DNA from: Haloterrigena turkmenica DSM 5511
Lineage (GTDB): Archaea; Halobacteriota; Halobacteria; Halobacteriales; Natrialbaceae
DNA length: 64,000 nt
Reading direction: 5' to 3'
NCBI RefSeq assembly: GCF_000025325.1
Contig: NC_013745.1
Location: 62,001 to 126,000 of the forward strand
Shown here one piece after another: positions 34,827 through 43,536 of the stretch. Within the stretch, counting starts at the first letter, position 1. Every line of letters begins with the position of its first letter. A model generated the notes under the pieces. It saw nothing but the letters and a program-made list of their open reading frames with translations. It searched no databases and was not told the DNA's origin. The position numbers and the translations under genes were made by a program.

Positions 34827-35900
34827 TCACTCGATGTCGACCGGTTCGCCCCGCTCGGCGGACTCGTGGACGGCTTCGATGATCCGCATGTCCTGTAGGC
34901 CGTGGCGGCCGTCGGGGTAGATCTCGCCGTCGCCGAGGATGCGGTCGGCGAAGTAGTCGAACTCCTCTTCCATCTCGCGTTCGGCGTCGAAGCTCTCGTG
35001 GTCGACCGTGACCGAGACGTCGCCCCGCGAGAGGTGCAGCGAACACTCCCCGTGGAAGGCGGGCCGGAGATCGATCTGACCCTCCGTCCCCGTGATCTTG
35101 AGGTGGGTGTCCTCGTGGGCGTTCTGGCTCGACGTCGAGATCATCTGGACGTCGTCCTCGAAGACGAACAGCGACGAGGAGCGCTCGTCCGGCACGTCGT
35201 CGAACGCCTCGTGGTTCGAGACCATCTGGGACTGCACGCTGACGGGGTCCCGTCGGAGCAGGAATCGGGTCGTGTTGATCGAGTAGATGCCGAGATCCAT
35301 CACCGACGTCCCGTACCCGCTCAGGTCGGGATCGAGGCGCCACTGGTCCGGATCGGGGATCATCTCGAGCAGCGGCTGGCTGTTGTGCCCGTAAACGGAC
35401 ACCGGCTCGCCGATAAAGCCGTCCGCGATCAGCTCGCGCGCCCGCTGGACCGCCGGATCGGTGTGCATCCGGTAGGCGATCATCAGCGGCACGTCCGCCG
35501 ACTCGCAGGTCTCGACCAGCGACTCGGCGCGCTCGACGGTCGATTCCATCGGTTTCTCGCACAGAATCGCCTTGTCCAGTTCGGCCGCGGTCTCGGCGTA
35601 CTCGAGGTGGTAGGCGTTCGGCGTCCCGATGTAGACGGCGTCGTACTCGTCGCTGGCCGCGCCGTCGTGGAACTCGTCGTAGCTGATCCCTTCCGGGACG
35701 TCGTTCTCCTCGGCGAGTCGGGAGGCCTTCTCCGTCGAACTGCTGACGAGGACCGTGACCTCGCCCAGATCGGAGGATTCGATCGCCGGAAGCGCGACGT
35801 CGATCGTCCACCAGCCCAGCCCGATGAGGGCGTATCGGACGGTTCCGTCGTCGGTCGTTTGCCACGTTCGTTCTTCGTAATTGTCGATCCAGTCGAGCAT
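34827..35900 (-). CDS. xacA: Gfo/Idh/MocA family D-xylose dehydrogenase
   Basis: A 357-residue oxidoreductase closely resembling haloarchaeal NADP-dependent D-xylose dehydrogenase. Cues are ALIGLGWWTIDVALPAIE (dinucleotide fold), VLVSSSTEKA, FHDGAASDEYDAVYIGTPN and the catalytic Lys in CEKPMEST. The C-terminal half is the antiparallel sheet typical of the family. It oxidises the pentose at C1 to the lactone, the first pathway step. Its own TATA box lies 23-31 nt upstream, and it converges on GH43. Confidence 0.88.
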   Translation of the reverse strand: MLDWIDNYEERTWQTTDDGTVRYALIGLGWWTIDVALPAIESSDLGEVTVLVSSSTEKASRLAEENDVPEGISYDEFHDGAASDEYDAVYIGTPNAYHLEYAETAAELDKAILCEKPMESTVERAESLVETCESADVPLMIAYRMHTDPAVQRARELIADGFIGEPVSVYGHNSQPLLEMIPDPDQWRLDPDLSGYGTSVMDLGIYSINTTRFLLRRDPVSVQSQMVSNHEAFDDVPDERSSSLFVFEDDVQMISTSSQNAHEDTHLKITGTEGQIDLRPAFHGECSLHLSRGDVSVTVDHESFDAEREMEEEFDYFADRILGDGEIYPDGRHGLQDMRIIEAVHESAERGEPVDIE

Positions 35901-35922
35901 GTCAGACGGTTGTTTCCGATCC

Positions 35923-35931
35923 GATAAAAAA
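35923..35931 (-). promoter_or_regulatory. TATA box for xylose dehydrogenase gene
   Basis: TTTTTTATC on the minus strand, 23-31 nt upstream of the ATG at 35900. Confidence 0.5.
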
Positions 35932-36623
35932 CGCCCGATGAGGCTGTGTAGCGGGGCACACAGCGGTATCGTCGCGCTGGTTTCTGACAGTCAGCTCGAC
36001 TCGAGAACGGCGAGGGGCGCGCCTCGAGGCGACTGACCGGGACGCCGATCGAGATTCGGTAGCCTCCGGTCAGCAGCCGGATCAGTTTTCGGAATCGAGC
36101 GCAAAATCGGAGCGGCATAGAGGACCACAAGAGTTCTGCTATGTAGAACAGTGTTCGCATTCGTGAGTGCCTCCTTCTTTTTCGCGAACGCCACTGACAG
36201 TACCTCTCACCGCGGTAGTTCGATCACAGGGTGAAGATAGTCGCCTATGAATACAGTAGTACGACTGTAAATAGATGGGCCGCCGGACGGAGAGAGCCCG
36301 ATATCGACGGAAACGGCTACTAAGAAGTACCGAGAGTTATAGAGCAGTTATAGAGAACGGGACCTGAAAGGAGTTGACCGTAATTCTATTTCCCTCTTAT
36401 CGATCGTGACAAACCGCGCTGTCCCGTCCCGAACGGGCTCTACAGTGATCGTGACTGAGACGACGGACGGAGGTCGCTACCGGAGAACTAGCCGATCGAC
36501 ACGAGCCGTGCTGTTGAAGCAGATAGTGGAACGCCTGTCGGACTGCTCGTCGCCGCTGAGGAGATCGCACCGACCGATTACACACGCACTCGCGGCGGGA
36601 CACCCGCCGAACGGGATCCGACG
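35932..36623. other. intergenic stretch without a convincing gene
   Basis: Nearly 700 nt. Short frames on both strands lack family resemblance. It lies downstream of the transporter operon and upstream of the dehydrogenase promoter. Confidence 0.45.
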
Positions 36624-37769
36624 CTACGGCAGCACCGCGTTCGGCGTCCCGGTGAACGAGAGATCCCGGTTCTTAATCGCGTCGCCGCTGGCGCCGTCGA
36701 AGAGGTGAATCGCCGACTCGGGAAACTCGACGTCGACGCGGTCGCCGGCGCTCACGTTCGGAACTCCCTCGGTCGTCACGACGAACTCGTCATCGGCCGC
36801 CATCCCGTCGAACCGTAGGTGGATGATGTTCTCGTTCCCCATCGGCTCGACGACGAGGACTTCGGCCTCGAGCTGTCGGTCGCTGTGCTCGGTATCGCCG
36901 AGTCGGACGTCCTCCGGTCGGATGCCGAGGACGAGGTCGCGTCCCGACTCGAGGTCGTGGCGCGACTCCTGGGACAACGGATACTCGAAGTAGTCGGTGA
37001 CGAGCGCGTCGTTCTCGAGCGTTCCGTCGAAGAAGTTCATCGACGGCTCGCCGATGAAACTCGCGACGAACAGGTTGTTCGGCTCGTGGTAACACTCGAG
37101 CGGGGTGCCGACTTGCTGGAGTTCGCCCTCGTTTAAGACGGCGATCCGGTCGCCCATCGTCATCGCCTCCGTCTGATCGTGGGTCACGTAGACCGTCGTC
37201 ACGTCCAGTTGTTCCTGCAGGTGCTGGAGTTCCGTTCGCATCTCGGCGCGCAACTTCGCGTCGAGATTGGAGAGGGGTTCGTCCATGAGGAAGACGTCGG
37301 GGTCGCGAACGATGGCCCGGCCGAGTGCGACCCGCTGTTGCTGGCCGCCCGAGAGTTCGCCCGGCTTGCGGTCGAGCAGGTCCTCGATTCCCATCATCGC
37401 CGCCGTCTCTTCGACCGTCTCGGCGATCGCGGAATCGGAGAGCTCCGTCGATTCCTCGAGCCCGAAGGACATGTTCGAACGGACGGTCTTGTGGGGATAC
37501 AGCGCGTACGACTGGAAGACCATCGCGATGTCCCGTTCCTGTGCCGAGACGTCGTTTATCGTTCGGCCGCCGAGTCTGATCTCTCCTTCGGTGATCTCCT
37601 CGAGGCCGGCGATCATCCGCAGCGTCGTCGACTTCCCGCAGCCGGAGGGGCCGACGAGGACGAGGAAGTCCCCGTCGGGAACCTCGACGGAGATGTCCTG
37701 AACGGCAACGACGCTCGACTCTCCGCTCCGGTACTCCTTGGTTACGTCGTCGATTTCTAAGCGTGCCAT
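36624..37769 (-). CDS. xacK: ABC pentose importer ATPase (second of two)
   Basis: A 381-residue MalK/UgpC-type ATPase: Walker A GPSGCGKST, VFQSYALYPHKTV, LSGGQQQR, VFLMDEPLSNLDAKLR, VTHDQTEAMTMG and a C-terminal regulatory domain (LGIRPEDVRL). Last gene of a five-gene operon, 1 nt after the sister ATPase. Two different ATPases in one operon is the XacGHIJK layout of H. volcanii, where the importer serves xylose and arabinose. The start at 37769 is chosen from family length and from this tight junction. Confidence 0.88.
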   Translation of the reverse strand: MARLEIDDVTKEYRSGESSVVAVQDISVEVPDGDFLVLVGPSGCGKSTTLRMIAGLEEITEGEIRLGGRTINDVSAQERDIAMVFQSYALYPHKTVRSNMSFGLEESTELSDSAIAETVEETAAMMGIEDLLDRKPGELSGGQQQRVALGRAIVRDPDVFLMDEPLSNLDAKLRAEMRTELQHLQEQLDVTTVYVTHDQTEAMTMGDRIAVLNEGELQQVGTPLECYHEPNNLFVASFIGEPSMNFFDGTLENDALVTDYFEYPLSQESRHDLESGRDLVLGIRPEDVRLGDTEHSDRQLEAEVLVVEPMGNENIIHLRFDGMAADDEFVVTTEGVPNVSAGDRVDVEFPESAIHLFDGASGDAIKNRDLSFTGTPNAVLP

Positions 37770-37770
37770 G

Positions 37771-38916
37771 TTAGATCGTGAGTTCGCGCGCGGTTTCGAG
37801 CCGCCGGTTACGAAGCACTTCGCCGGTTTCGCCGTCGAAGACGTGAACGGCGTCCGGTTCGATGGTGACGATGACCGACTCGCCAGCGTTGACGATGTGC
37901 ATCCCGTCGGTGACGGCACGGATGGCGTCGTGGCTGGCCTCGTCCTCGGCGTGCGTGAGGGTCACGACGTTCTGGTCGCCGTGAGTCTCGGTGACAGTGA
38001 CGGTCATCCGGAACTCGTGCGGACCGAGGCTCTCCAGCGCCGATTCGCCGGCGTGGCGAACGTCGATTGCTTCGGGTCGAATCCCGAGGACGAGGTCGTC
38101 GGTATCGCCGACGGCCTGCTCGAGGCGCTCGTCGAACGGATACTCGATGTATTCGCCGGCGAACCCCTTCTCGGAGCGACTCCCGTGGAGGAAGTTCATC
38201 ATGGGCTCGCCGATGAAGCCGGCCACGAACTGGTTTTCGGGCGCGTGATAGAGCTCGAGCGGTTCGCCTACCTGCTGGAGCCGCCCGTCGTTCAACACGG
38301 CGATCCGGTCGCCCATCGTCATGGCTTCCGTCTGGTTGTGGGTCACGTAGACCGTCGTGACGTCCAAGTCCTCCTGCAGGCGCTGGAGTTCCGTCCGCAT
38401 CTGGGTCCGGAGTTTGGCGTCGAGATTCGCGAGCGGCTCGTCCATCAGGAAGACCTCGGGATCGCGCACGATCGCTCGCCCGAGCGCGACCCGCTGTTGC
38501 TGACCGCCCGAGAGCTCGCCCGGTTTGCGATCCAGCAAGTCGTCGATGCCGAGAGTCTCGGCGACCTCCTCGACCCGCTCGTCCCGCTCGTCGGGGGTGT
38601 ACCCCGGTTCCTCTTCCAGACCGAACCGAATGTTCTCCCGGATAGTCATGTGCGGATAGAGGGCGTAATCCTGGAAGACCATCGCGATGTCGCGGTTCTG
38701 CGGAACGCGATAGTTCATGTGCTCGCCGGCGATGTAGAGTTCCCCGGACGTCGGCGTCTCGAGCCCGGCCAACATCCGCAGCGTCGTCGACTTCCCGCAG
38801 CCGGAGGGACCGACCAACACGAGAAATTCGCTGTCCTCGATGTCGAACGTCACGTCATCGACGGCGACCGTCTCTCCGAATCGCTTCGTCAGCTGCTCGA
38901 GTTGAATTCGTCCCAT
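37771..38916 (-). CDS. xacJ: ABC pentose importer ATPase (first of two)
   Basis: A 381-residue ATPase with Walker A GPSGCGKST, VFQDYALYPHMTI, LSGGQQQR, VFLMDEPLANLDAKLR, H-loop VTHNQTEAMT (Asn in place of the usual Asp) and a C-terminal MalK-type domain (LGIRPEAIDV). It begins 3 nt after the MalG-like permease stop. It probably forms a heterodimer with the next ATPase. Confidence 0.88.
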   Translation of the reverse strand: MGRIQLEQLTKRFGETVAVDDVTFDIEDSEFLVLVGPSGCGKSTTLRMLAGLETPTSGELYIAGEHMNYRVPQNRDIAMVFQDYALYPHMTIRENIRFGLEEEPGYTPDERDERVEEVAETLGIDDLLDRKPGELSGGQQQRVALGRAIVRDPEVFLMDEPLANLDAKLRTQMRTELQRLQEDLDVTTVYVTHNQTEAMTMGDRIAVLNDGRLQQVGEPLELYHAPENQFVAGFIGEPMMNFLHGSRSEKGFAGEYIEYPFDERLEQAVGDTDDLVLGIRPEAIDVRHAGESALESLGPHEFRMTVTVTETHGDQNVVTLTHAEDEASHDAIRAVTDGMHIVNAGESVIVTIEPDAVHVFDGETGEVLRNRRLETARELTI

Positions 38917-38919
38917 GAG

Positions 38920-39852
38920 TTATGCACTCTCCGTTTCCAGTCCTTTGGCGAACTGCTCGGCGAACGCGACGTACAGGATGATCGTCGGCAGTGCCGCGAG
39001 GAACGCCGCCGCCATCCGAATTCCGAAGTCGATTCCGGACGTCGACGCCCCGACCGTCGGAATGATCAGCGTGATCGGCGCTTCTGACGAATTCGCGCTC
39101 GTAACCAGGGTAAACGAGAACAGGAACTCGTTGTAAATCTGGGTGAACTGGTAGATGAAGACGACGCCGAACATCGGTTTCGAGATCGGCAGAATGATGC
39201 GTCGATAGATCTTGGTGATGCTCGCACCGTCGATTTTGGCCGCCTCGACCAGCGAGTTCGGGAGGCTCTGGTAATACGATCGGAACAGGAGCATACAGAT
39301 CGGGATCCCGTAGGCGACGTGTGTGACGATCAGCGGCACGAGAGCCGAGTGGTAGCCCTGGATCAGCGGCACGATGGAAAACAGCGGCTCCAGCATGTCC
39401 GCGATCGGGAAGATGTTGTTCCAGAACCGCGCCAGCGGCACCAGCACGGCCTGGTACGGGACGAAGATCCCGATCAGGAACAGGACCAGAATCCCCAGCT
39501 GGCCGCGCCATCGGACCATCGTGAGCCCGAACGCCGCCATACTCGCGAGCAACACGTTGATGATCGTCGCCGGAATCGCCATCAGCAACGAGTTGACGAA
39601 CGCGTGCGAGAGTCGGCCGAACGCGTACTCGAGGTTGGCCAGCGTGAAGCCGTCACCCAGCGGCGGCATGAACGGGAGCGTGTTGGCGACGGCGTTGCTC
39701 GTTTTTAGCGCCGTCATGATCCCCGTTATCAGTGGGAGGAGAAAGAACCCGAGGAAGAGGATGATTATCGTGTAGTGGCCGATCCGTCTGAGGTTGACGT
39801 CTTCGACGACCGATGCGACATCGAGGGCGGTGTCGGATGTTGATTGTGACAT
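38920..39852 (-). CDS. xacI: ABC pentose importer permease (MalG-like)
   Basis: A 310-residue permease with six predicted membrane segments and EAA loop VEAAKIDGASITKIYRRIIL. The start at 39852 (MSQSTSD) lies 2 nt after the stop of the first permease; the longer frame overlaps that gene. It pairs with the permease at 39855-40820. Confidence 0.9.
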   Translation of the reverse strand: MSQSTSDTALDVASVVEDVNLRRIGHYTIIILFLGFFLLPLITGIMTALKTSNAVANTLPFMPPLGDGFTLANLEYAFGRLSHAFVNSLLMAIPATIINVLLASMAAFGLTMVRWRGQLGILVLFLIGIFVPYQAVLVPLARFWNNIFPIADMLEPLFSIVPLIQGYHSALVPLIVTHVAYGIPICMLLFRSYYQSLPNSLVEAAKIDGASITKIYRRIILPISKPMFGVVFIYQFTQIYNEFLFSFTLVTSANSSEAPITLIIPTVGASTSGIDFGIRMAAAFLAALPTIILYVAFAEQFAKGLETESA

Positions 39853-39854
39853 TG

Positions 39855-40820
39855 TCAGAGCGACCCCTGTCGGTGCTGGAAGATGAGATACGGCGCGATG
39901 ACGGCGAGCGACAGTAAGAGCAGCATCGTCGCGATCGCCGCACCGTAGGCCCACTGTCCGTACTGGAACGCTTCGCGAACCATCAGCGTCGCCAGGATAT
40001 CGGTTCCGTTCGGCGGCCGGTAGTTGCCGGTGATCGCGTACAGGAAGTCGAACGCCTTGAGGGCGAATAACATCAGGACGACGGCGGCGCCGACGGACGC
40101 TTGCTTGAGTTGCGGAATAATGATCCGAACGTACGTCTTGGTCGTGCTCGCGCCGTCGACTTTCGCCGCTTCGAACTGGTCCGACGGGAGCGACTGGAGG
40201 CCGGCCAGAAAGACGACCATCGCGTAGCCGCTGAACTGCCAGACCAGCGCGAAGATCACGGCTGCGAGTGAGAGTTTGGGGTTACCCAACCAATCGATCG
40301 GTTCGAACCCGAACGTCGTTACGAGAACGTTCAACATCCCGTTGCTCCCAGGGCTGTACATCCACAACCAGAGCTGTGCCGTCACGACGAACGAGAGGGC
40401 CATCGGGAGGAGGTAGATCGTCTGGATCGTCTCCTTGTATCTGATTCCGTAATCGAGGAGGACCGCGAGGAACAGTCCAAGCCCCAGCGAGATCGACGTG
40501 AAACCGACGAGCAGGACGAAGTTTTGGAACGCAGCGGCCCGGAACGATCCGTCCGCAAGCGCTCTACGGTACATCTCCAGATCGAGGCTGGAAAACGACG
40601 GTCGGGCGATTCCCGCGTAGTCCGTAAAGGAAATCGCGAGGTTGTAGCCGATCCCGCCGTACACCGCGATCCCCATGAGGAGAAACGGAATCCCCCAGTA
40701 CGGCGACGACCGAACGAAGTCGCTGTTGAGGAAATACCGGAGTTTTGTCTGCCAGTCGACCCGCTCCTCAGACGGACCCGTCGCCGTCTCCGTAGTTTCA
40801 GTCGTGTCGTGTGTTGTCAT
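39855..40820 (-). CDS. xacH: ABC pentose importer permease (MalF-like)
   Basis: A 321-residue permease with a Thr/Glu-rich cytoplasmic N-terminus, then membrane segments starting at WGIPFLLMGIAVYGGIGYN, and EAA loop FEAAKVDGASTTKTYVRIII. It is separated from the binding-protein gene by 73 nt that contain a TATA-like element, so the membrane and ATPase genes may be expressed separately from the binding protein. Confidence 0.9.
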   Translation of the reverse strand: MTTHDTTETTETATGPSEERVDWQTKLRYFLNSDFVRSSPYWGIPFLLMGIAVYGGIGYNLAISFTDYAGIARPSFSSLDLEMYRRALADGSFRAAAFQNFVLLVGFTSISLGLGLFLAVLLDYGIRYKETIQTIYLLPMALSFVVTAQLWLWMYSPGSNGMLNVLVTTFGFEPIDWLGNPKLSLAAVIFALVWQFSGYAMVVFLAGLQSLPSDQFEAAKVDGASTTKTYVRIIIPQLKQASVGAAVVLMLFALKAFDFLYAITGNYRPPNGTDILATLMVREAFQYGQWAYGAAIATMLLLLSLAVIAPYLIFQHRQGSL

Positions 40821-40842
40821 CTGACTTTTTCCTTCGGTTTCT

Positions 40843-40853
40843 CATATTAATAC
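40843..40853 (-). promoter_or_regulatory. internal promoter candidate within the importer operon
   Basis: GTATTAATATG on the minus strand, 23-33 nt upstream of the permease ATG at 40820 and after the binding-protein stop. Confidence 0.45.
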
Positions 40854-40893
40854 GGTTGTTGTGGCGTGTCGATCTCATAGCGGACGAGTTTCG

Positions 40894-42177
40894 TTATTCG
40901 GAGACGGCATTGAGCAGGGCGTCCGCGGCTGCATCGGCATCGTACGGACCCATGAAGTGATCGCCGATCGCACCCTCACAATCGTTCTGCTGTTGGGGTT
41001 CGACGGCGAGGCCGTGTGCGAGCGTCGGCGGATACCGCTCAGAATTGAGGAGGTCCTCGTACGTCATCGCCAGGAAGTCCGTCAACTCGCTCGAGTCGAT
41101 GTCCGTTCGAAGCGGTACCGATCCCTTGAGATTGTTGAACTCGATCTGTGCCTCCGCCGTCCCGACGAATTTCTGCCACTCGATCGTATCCTCCGGACTC
41201 GGGTTGTCACCGGGGGCGATGAAGGCGTCGAGGTGGTAGAAGTACGTCCCCTCGGTTCCGGGGAAGGGGATCCAGTCCCAGTCCTCGCCGAACTCGACGT
41301 CGTACTCGTCGGATCGGTACATCCCGTACTGCCAGTTTCCGCCGTGAATACACGCGGCCTCGCCGGCGATCAGTTTCTGCGCGGCCTGCGTGTAGCCGAT
41401 CGACGATGCGTCGTCGGAGATATAGTTCTCCTGGATCTCCTGGAGCGTTTCCAGCGCGTCGATCACCGCGTCCCTGTCGCCGTTGCCCTCGATAAAGTCC
41501 ATGTAGGCGTCGACTCCGGACTGGCTCGAGAGGATCTGAACCCACGTCTGCAAGCCGAGGAACGCTGACCGCATCCCGTGAGCGAACGGGATGTAATCGG
41601 TGTCCTGATCGATCGTCTCGAGGGCGTCCATGAGGTCGGACATACTCCCGAGGTCCTCCGCATTGATCCCCGCCTCGTCGAAGGCGGCCGTGTTGTAGAA
41701 CAGGTTGTTCATCCGGTGTGAGCCGACCGGGACCGCCGGCATCTTGTCGTTGTACGTACAGAGTTCGACGGCACGCTCCTGGATGTTGTCCTTCAGTCCG
41801 TCGGCCTCCCAGACGTCCTCCTCGAGATCCATGAGGACGCCTTCGTACCGCTTGAGATTGTTGCCCGGCCAGTTGGCGAACGAACTCATCGGGTTCTCGT
41901 TCGTCAACCGCTGCAGGACGGCCGTATTCAGTTCGACGTTCCCGTCGCCGCCGACGGCTTCGAAGGTTCCGTCGATATCGGAGTGTTGCTCCTTGAACGC
42001 CTCGGTGAGCGTCTCGATCGCAGCCGCCCCGTCACCGCCGGTCCAGCCGTGGAGCACTTCGAGTCCGTCGTCTTCGCTATCGGTACAGCCCGCTAATCCG
42101 GCCACAGCACCCGCCGCAATCCCACTGAGATACGTTCGTCTATCGAGTCCATTAGTCAGTTTGTCATTCTCGACCAT
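40894..42177 (-). CDS. xacG: ABC pentose importer substrate-binding lipoprotein
   Basis: A 427-residue family 1 binding protein with a Tat signal (LDRRTYLSGIAAG) and lipobox LAGC. Features include LHGWTGGDGAAAIETL, PAVPVGSHRMNNLFYN and AAQKLIAGEAACIHGGNW. First gene of the binding protein-permease-permease-ATPase-ATPase operon matching XacGHIJK. The start at 42177 is set by the TATA box at 42202-42212; the longer frame covers the promoter. Confidence 0.88.
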   Translation of the reverse strand: MVENDKLTNGLDRRTYLSGIAAGAVAGLAGCTDSEDDGLEVLHGWTGGDGAAAIETLTEAFKEQHSDIDGTFEAVGGDGNVELNTAVLQRLTNENPMSSFANWPGNNLKRYEGVLMDLEEDVWEADGLKDNIQERAVELCTYNDKMPAVPVGSHRMNNLFYNTAAFDEAGINAEDLGSMSDLMDALETIDQDTDYIPFAHGMRSAFLGLQTWVQILSSQSGVDAYMDFIEGNGDRDAVIDALETLQEIQENYISDDASSIGYTQAAQKLIAGEAACIHGGNWQYGMYRSDEYDVEFGEDWDWIPFPGTEGTYFYHLDAFIAPGDNPSPEDTIEWQKFVGTAEAQIEFNNLKGSVPLRTDIDSSELTDFLAMTYEDLLNSERYPPTLAHGLAVEPQQQNDCEGAIGDHFMGPYDADAAADALLNAVSE

Positions 42178-42201
42178 GCTAATCGGCAGATTTCCACACA
42201 C

Positions 42202-42212
42202 ATTAATAAAAT
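42202..42212 (-). promoter_or_regulatory. TATA box for the importer operon
   Basis: ATTTTATTAAT on the minus strand, 25-35 nt upstream of the ATG at 42177. Confidence 0.55.
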
Positions 42213-42384
42213 TACCGAATTGGACGTATTCTAACTCGAGCGTAGATGCAAATAGGAGCGCCTCATCGGCGATCTTTCGTGAATTGCAGATTAAAACGCG
42301 CAAGGGTCGAACGAGATCACGACGACGCGGGCCGCCGATTGGATCGGCTGGACTAGTTACCCGACGTTCGTCGACGTCGTTCGC

Positions 42385-43257
42385 TCAGACTTCGACGACG
42401 GTGTTCGAGAGCGTCCCGATCTCCTCGAGGCCGATACTGACCTCGTCGCCCTCCCGAAGCGTGAACCCCTCATCGGGAACCAGCGACGTTCCGGTGAGGA
42501 GGACCGAAACGTCAGGGACGGCGTCGTGGGCAACGTGGCAGTCCACCAGCTCCTCGACGGAACGCTCCATCTCGTTCGTTCGCGTCGACTCGTCGTACAG
42601 GACCTCGCCGTCGCGGCTGATCGTCATCCACATCTCGAGATCGTGCGGATCGTCGATCGACTCGGCCGAACGGATGCACGGGCCGATCGAACAGCACTTG
42701 TCGTACACTTTCGCCTGGGGGAGATAGAGCGGGTTCTCGCCCTCGATCGAGCGACTGCTCATGTCGTTGCCGACCGTGTAGCCGACGATCTCGTCCTCGA
42801 AGAGGACGACCCCCAGCTCCGGTTCGGGGACGTCCCACTCGGAGTCGCCGCGGATGCCGACGCTCTCGTCGGAACCGACGGTTCTGCTCGGCGTCGCCTT
42901 GAAGAACACCTCCGGACGGTCGCTCTCGTAGACGTCGAGATACATCTCCGGCATCCCGCTTTCGGCTTTGCGCGCCTCCTCGCTGATACGGTACGTGACG
43001 CCTGCCGCCCACACCTCGCCCGACGAAACGGGCGCCGACGGGGGCGTTTCGTCCAAGACGTCCGACGAGAGAACGGTCGCATCCTCGCACAGTCGGTCGG
43101 CGATCGTATCGATCGATTCCTTCGCGATCGCCGCCGCCCGAAGGAGGTCCTCGAACGTCCGTAGCTGGTCCGTTGCCGCGGTGAGATCGTACAGCGATCC
43201 CTCCGTTTTCACGACGAGACGGGGGGCGTTCCCCTCGTGGAGCTGGTAGTAACGCAT
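42385..43257 (-). CDS. second FAH-fold 2-keto-3-deoxypentonate dehydratase
   Basis: A 290-residue paralogue of 13949-14815. The catalytic core is nearly identical (PEMYLDVYESDRPEVFFK, DVPEPELGVVL, NDMSSRSIEG, QAKVYDKCCSIGP), while residues 20-80 and the loop before VLLTGTSL differ. It may act on a different stereoisomer, for example the L-arabinonate-derived rather than the D-xylonate-derived keto acid, or be induced separately with the importer. Its own TATA lies at 43281-43290. Confidence 0.83.
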   Translation of the reverse strand: MRYYQLHEGNAPRLVVKTEGSLYDLTAATDQLRTFEDLLRAAAIAKESIDTIADRLCEDATVLSSDVLDETPPSAPVSSGEVWAAGVTYRISEEARKAESGMPEMYLDVYESDRPEVFFKATPSRTVGSDESVGIRGDSEWDVPEPELGVVLFEDEIVGYTVGNDMSSRSIEGENPLYLPQAKVYDKCCSIGPCIRSAESIDDPHDLEMWMTISRDGEVLYDESTRTNEMERSVEELVDCHVAHDAVPDVSVLLTGTSLVPDEGFTLREGDEVSIGLEEIGTLSNTVVEV

Positions 43258-43280
43258 GTCGCTACGTCCTTTCTACCCGA

Positions 43281-43290
43281 CGATATTAGC
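43281..43290 (-). promoter_or_regulatory. TATA box for second dehydratase gene
   Basis: GCTAATATCG on the minus strand, 24-33 nt upstream of the ATG at 43257. Confidence 0.45.
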
Positions 43291-43421
43291 TCTGGTGCCG
43301 TGCTCCTCGAATCGGTACGCGAGAGCGAACCGTGAGAAACGGCTCTCTACACCCGTCGTCGGCTCAGTTCGTCCGTTCGACGGCGTTCGCCTCGAGCCAT
43401 CAGCGTTTGGTTCACGCCGAT

Positions 43422-43439
43422 CGCCACCACGAGGTGGCG
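43422..43439. repeat. single perfect hairpin downstream of GH43
   Basis: Arms CGCCACC/GGTGGCG with loop ACGA, about 100 nt past the GH43 stop. Either a transcript 3' hairpin or a lone member of the short-hairpin class. Confidence 0.5.
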
Positions 43440-43536
43440 AGGCCGTCTGAAACAGGTCTACTCCCCGCAGAGCGCAGCGTCCCGGATCGCACGGGGGTTC
43501 GACGGGACGACGGCTGGCTCGGCGCTGCTCGACCGA

